In this document: one piece after another, positions 61,561 through 64,000 of the stretch | Layout of the letters: every line of letters begins with the position of its first letter | How positions within the stretch are numbered: position 1 is the first letter of the stretch | Assembly (NCBI RefSeq): GCF_003945595.2 | Contig: NW_024104529.1 | Location: 62,001 to 126,000 of the forward strand | DNA length: 64,000 nucleotides | Reading direction: 5' to 3' | DNA from: Pipra filicauda | Taxonomy: Eukaryota; Chordata; Aves; Passeriformes; Pipridae | Position numbers and translations under genes: made by a program | Notes under the pieces: model-generated | Seen by the model: the letters and a program-made list of their open reading frames with translations, nothing else | Databases searched by the model: none | What the model was told of the DNA's origin: nothing

Positions 61561-62295
61561 CTCAGTGGTGAAGGGGGAGAAGAACAGCTACAGCTTGCAT
61601 TGGAAAGCTGTAAGGTTTCCAGCATCCAAGAACACTTTGTGCAAGCACCCTTCAGGAAGGAGAGGTAGTGCTGATCCTGCCTTTGGTGGAGAGCTGTTTG
61701 AGGTCTGCCTAGCTCCACAAGGACACAGGAGTGGTCTTTCCTGACCTCTGGCGAGCCAGGCCACTCTGGACCATAGCACTTACAGAAATTAGGGAGTCAA
61801 CTGGAACACGGCAAATGAAGAGTTCCAGCACATACTGGGAACATTAAACTTTCTTTTATTTTTATTAGGAGAATAAAATATAGAACAAGGACACAATTTG
61901 AAACTAAGGAAAGGAAACAGTGCCTTTACTTACCCTTCTCCTGCATGGTCAGCGTACAAGTTTTTACACTGAATTGTCACCTAAGCCCATCCTAGATACA
62001 GTTTCTTGTTTTGCAATCACAAAAGCCTGTCTCCTGCAAGAACAGGTTAATCATGGAGTGATATGCAGCAGCTGGAAAAGCAGAGCCCTGAGACAGATGG
62101 GGGTTGTGCTCACCCCAGAGATACTCACCCCCTCCCCATGAACACACACAATTAACAGAGACGAGACACCAATGGCTAGAAAGAAACTTTTAAAAGTGTC
62201 TTCTGTCAAGAGATCAACCTTCCTTTAAAAAATATTTTCTATGCATAATTAAAGTACACACATTTTACTTTTAAAAAGTTGCCACACAACAGCTA
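61561..62295. other. intergenic, nothing recognised
   Basis: No gene or clear repeat. The minus-strand frames at 61515-61779 may cover the tail of the LINE-like relic. Confidence 0.55.
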
Positions 62296-62300
62296 GACAC
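62296..62300 (+). repeat. target site duplication, left (GACAC)
   Basis: GACAC before the ERVL-type LTR, repeated exactly at 62943-62947. Five bases is the ERVL size. Confidence 0.9.
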
Positions 62301-62942
62301 TGTCCTAGTTAGGACAACTGAGACCAGTTCATCAGGGTATGGGTGTAACCCAAAACTGTGTATTCTATAGCCTTCCATGCCATTTCCCAGAAACTGTTAC
62401 CAATGAACCATTTACACCCTCTGCCCATAGAGCCTGACTCCTCAGGCTATAAACTAGGTGTTAAGAGGCCTGTGAAATAGGAGGATGCTCCTGTCCTCAC
62501 ACCCTTTGTGGAACTCCCTGCCCTGAGGGAAGTGCTGAGCATTCCTGCCTGAACTGCAGGATATATAATCTTGGAGTCTTGGAACATTTTGAACCACTCT
62601 GTGGGATCCAGAGAAGGACTGCGGCTCATTGCTCTCAAACAGACTTGGATCACCACCCTATACTGGACTCCAATCACCACTTTTGACCAGACTGCAACAG
62701 CTCTCCCACCAGCAGGTTCCTCCCCTCTCCCTTTACTTTGGACTCAAGCGGGGCCCAAGGAACACCACGTTGTTCATGCCCCAGGGTGCTGGGTTATACA
62801 TTTGGGTTTTGTGGGTTAAGACCAATTGTTTGTTTGATTGATTGTACTTACTGTATTATTTTAGTAAATTGTTATTCTGACTTATAATCTCTCCTTTGAG
62901 TTGAGTTCATTTCCCCTGCTGGTTAACTCTTAAACCAGCACA
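62301..62942 (+). mobile_element. complete ERVL-type solo LTR (642 bp)
   Basis: It begins TGTCCTAGTTAGGACAACTG and ends AAACCAGCACA, which I recognise as the termini of avian ERVL-family LTRs. It is bounded by a perfect 5-bp duplication. A TATATAATC box lies near 62560, and a T-rich downstream part (TTAGTAAATTGTTATTCTG) near 62860-62885 suits the 3' end region. There is no internal sequence, so the two LTRs recombined and left one. The frames at 62447-62841 inside it are chance. Confidence 0.88.
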
Positions 62943-62947
62943 GACAC
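62943..62947 (+). repeat. target site duplication, right (GACAC)
   Basis: Exact repeat of 62296-62300. Confidence 0.9.
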
Positions 62948-64000
62948 ATAAATAAAATGCCACTTGCCTTACACTGACACAGGAACAGAGCTCAAATGTA
63001 CCAACAAACCCACAAAAAGTGAAAGGGACCTGCCACTGTTTGAGAAGAAAAAAGAGATTCCATATTTCACTAGCCTGCAAGTCATTTGGAACCTTTGCAG
63101 ATCTCAACCTTAAAATACCAAGCCCCCCTTACCCTTTTGGTAGAACACACACGCGAGGAGCAGAACACAGCTGACACCCAACACCAGCACTAGCCCCAGG
63201 AGATACCACTTGGCTCTCAGAACAGCCTTTTCCCTGCATACCTGCCCAGCATGTGCAAGAGGCATGTGCATTCCCACCACAGGCTTTTGCAGCAGTGCAA
63301 GGTTACAGTTCTGGTTTTGATCTAAAGGTTTTTATGCTTTTCCCACGCAGTCCACTTTGACATCTTTTAAAGATACCCTGAGCTTGCACTTGCCAAAAGA
63401 ATAAATACAACCTTGCTTTCATTCATATTTCAGTTGTGAAGCACTTAGTTCAGGATCATTTGCATAATGATTTAGCAAGAGGCAAACACCAGGAACAAGA
63501 AAAACACTGAACATGTTAAATGTGTGTATTATTGTCTTGTACAGAGAAATTTACCTTAGTAAAATTCTGTGCTATGTTGAACGAAACAGAGCTGAATCAC
63601 TACCTCTTACAGTGTTTCTTCTACACACTCATGTTTCCTAAACAGTTTGTTTTCCTACAGTATGAGCTCTGAGAAAGCTAGAAATGATTGAATTACTATT
63701 CTGCAGTCAACTGGGCTGGAAGTAGGACACTGAGTGACACTGATGACTGACAGCAGTCAACTCATCTGGATCCACTGCTGTGCATCAGGTTTAGTGACCA
63801 TCTGCCCCTACATGTTACACCAGTGCCTCTCATCACATGGACAACCTGTCACATGCTCTACTAGACTAGAGTATCCTGCGTGAAGGAAAAAGTTATTTAG
63901 ATAGTGCCAGTACAGATTTGTATTAAGAAAAGGCATCTTGAGTGTATCACTAAGAGAGTAAGGCATAGCCAGCAGCAACAGGCAGGCCTAGTCCACTGGT
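62948..64000. other. intergenic end of window
   Basis: Apart from the minus-strand membrane frame at 63.1 kb, nothing recognised. ADO and EGR2, the next genes expected by vertebrate synteny, are not reached. Confidence 0.6.
63110..63271 (-). other. possible single-pass membrane micro-ORF or exon
   Basis: On the minus strand a frame is open from 63331 down to a TAA at 63110-63112. The first ATG is at 63269-63271, giving 53 residues. It has a basic stretch (CREKAVLRAK), a hydrophobic run of about 22 residues beginning WYLLGLVLVLGVSCVLL, then FYQKGKGG. A CAG acceptor-like site ends at 63242 and a GTAAGG donor-like site begins at 63132, so it could be a 109-nt exon encoding a transmembrane segment. 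I do not recognise a family. It lies in a region where no such gene is known in mammals. Chance is the main alternative. Confidence 0.2.

Noticed and set aside
1..64000. CRISPR arrays, operons, tRNA or rRNA genes
   Set aside because: No regularly spaced repeats, no rRNA or tRNA signatures apart from the retroviral primer site; the sequence is vertebrate.

Overview
The window reads as avian nuclear DNA, most likely from a neoavian (perhaps passerine) bird. It has CR1 3'-end fragments, older CR1/L3-type relics, an ERVL-type solo LTR, a class II (beta-like) endogenous retrovirus, and the 3' end of a vertebrate gene with spliced exons and a long AT-rich 3'UTR. There are no operons, CRISPR arrays or tRNA genes.

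Layout. (1) Bases 1-~8.76 kb hold the last three coding exons of ZNF365 on the + strand (1520-1700, 3712-3749, 6316-6571), recognised from the protein and joined by consistent splice phases, then an AU-rich 3'UTR with several possible poly(A) signals. (2) Bases 10503-17694 are one complete provirus inserted on the minus strand. It has two 184-bp LTRs, a perfect 6-bp target duplication, a tRNA-Lys-like primer binding site, a polypurine tract, and gag, dUTPase-protease and pol remnants. All reading frames are interrupted and there is no recognisable env. (3) From 17.7 kb to the end is a gene-poor stretch with scattered transposon relics: CR1 pieces at 22.7, 27.9 and 41.6 kb, CR1/L3-like relics at 41.3, 48.7 and 61.3 kb, a probable class II solo LTR at 36.9 kb with a strong hairpin, and a complete ERVL-type solo LTR at 62.3 kb with a 5-bp target duplication. 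AT-rich stretches at 28.3, 30.3 and 34.1 kb resemble conserved non-coding elements, but this cannot be tested here.

How it fits together. In other vertebrates ZNF365 is followed by a long desert before ADO and EGR2, so distal regulatory DNA is the most likely function of the right-hand 46 kb (inference from known synteny). The provirus points back toward ZNF365 in antisense. I found no clearly new multi-gene system. The most unusual items are the compact env-less provirus with a repeat-bearing segment between pol and the polypurine tract, its altered protease active site, the hairpin in the 36.9 kb LTR, and two short membrane-segment reading frames next to splice-like signals (9.86 kb and 63.1 kb).
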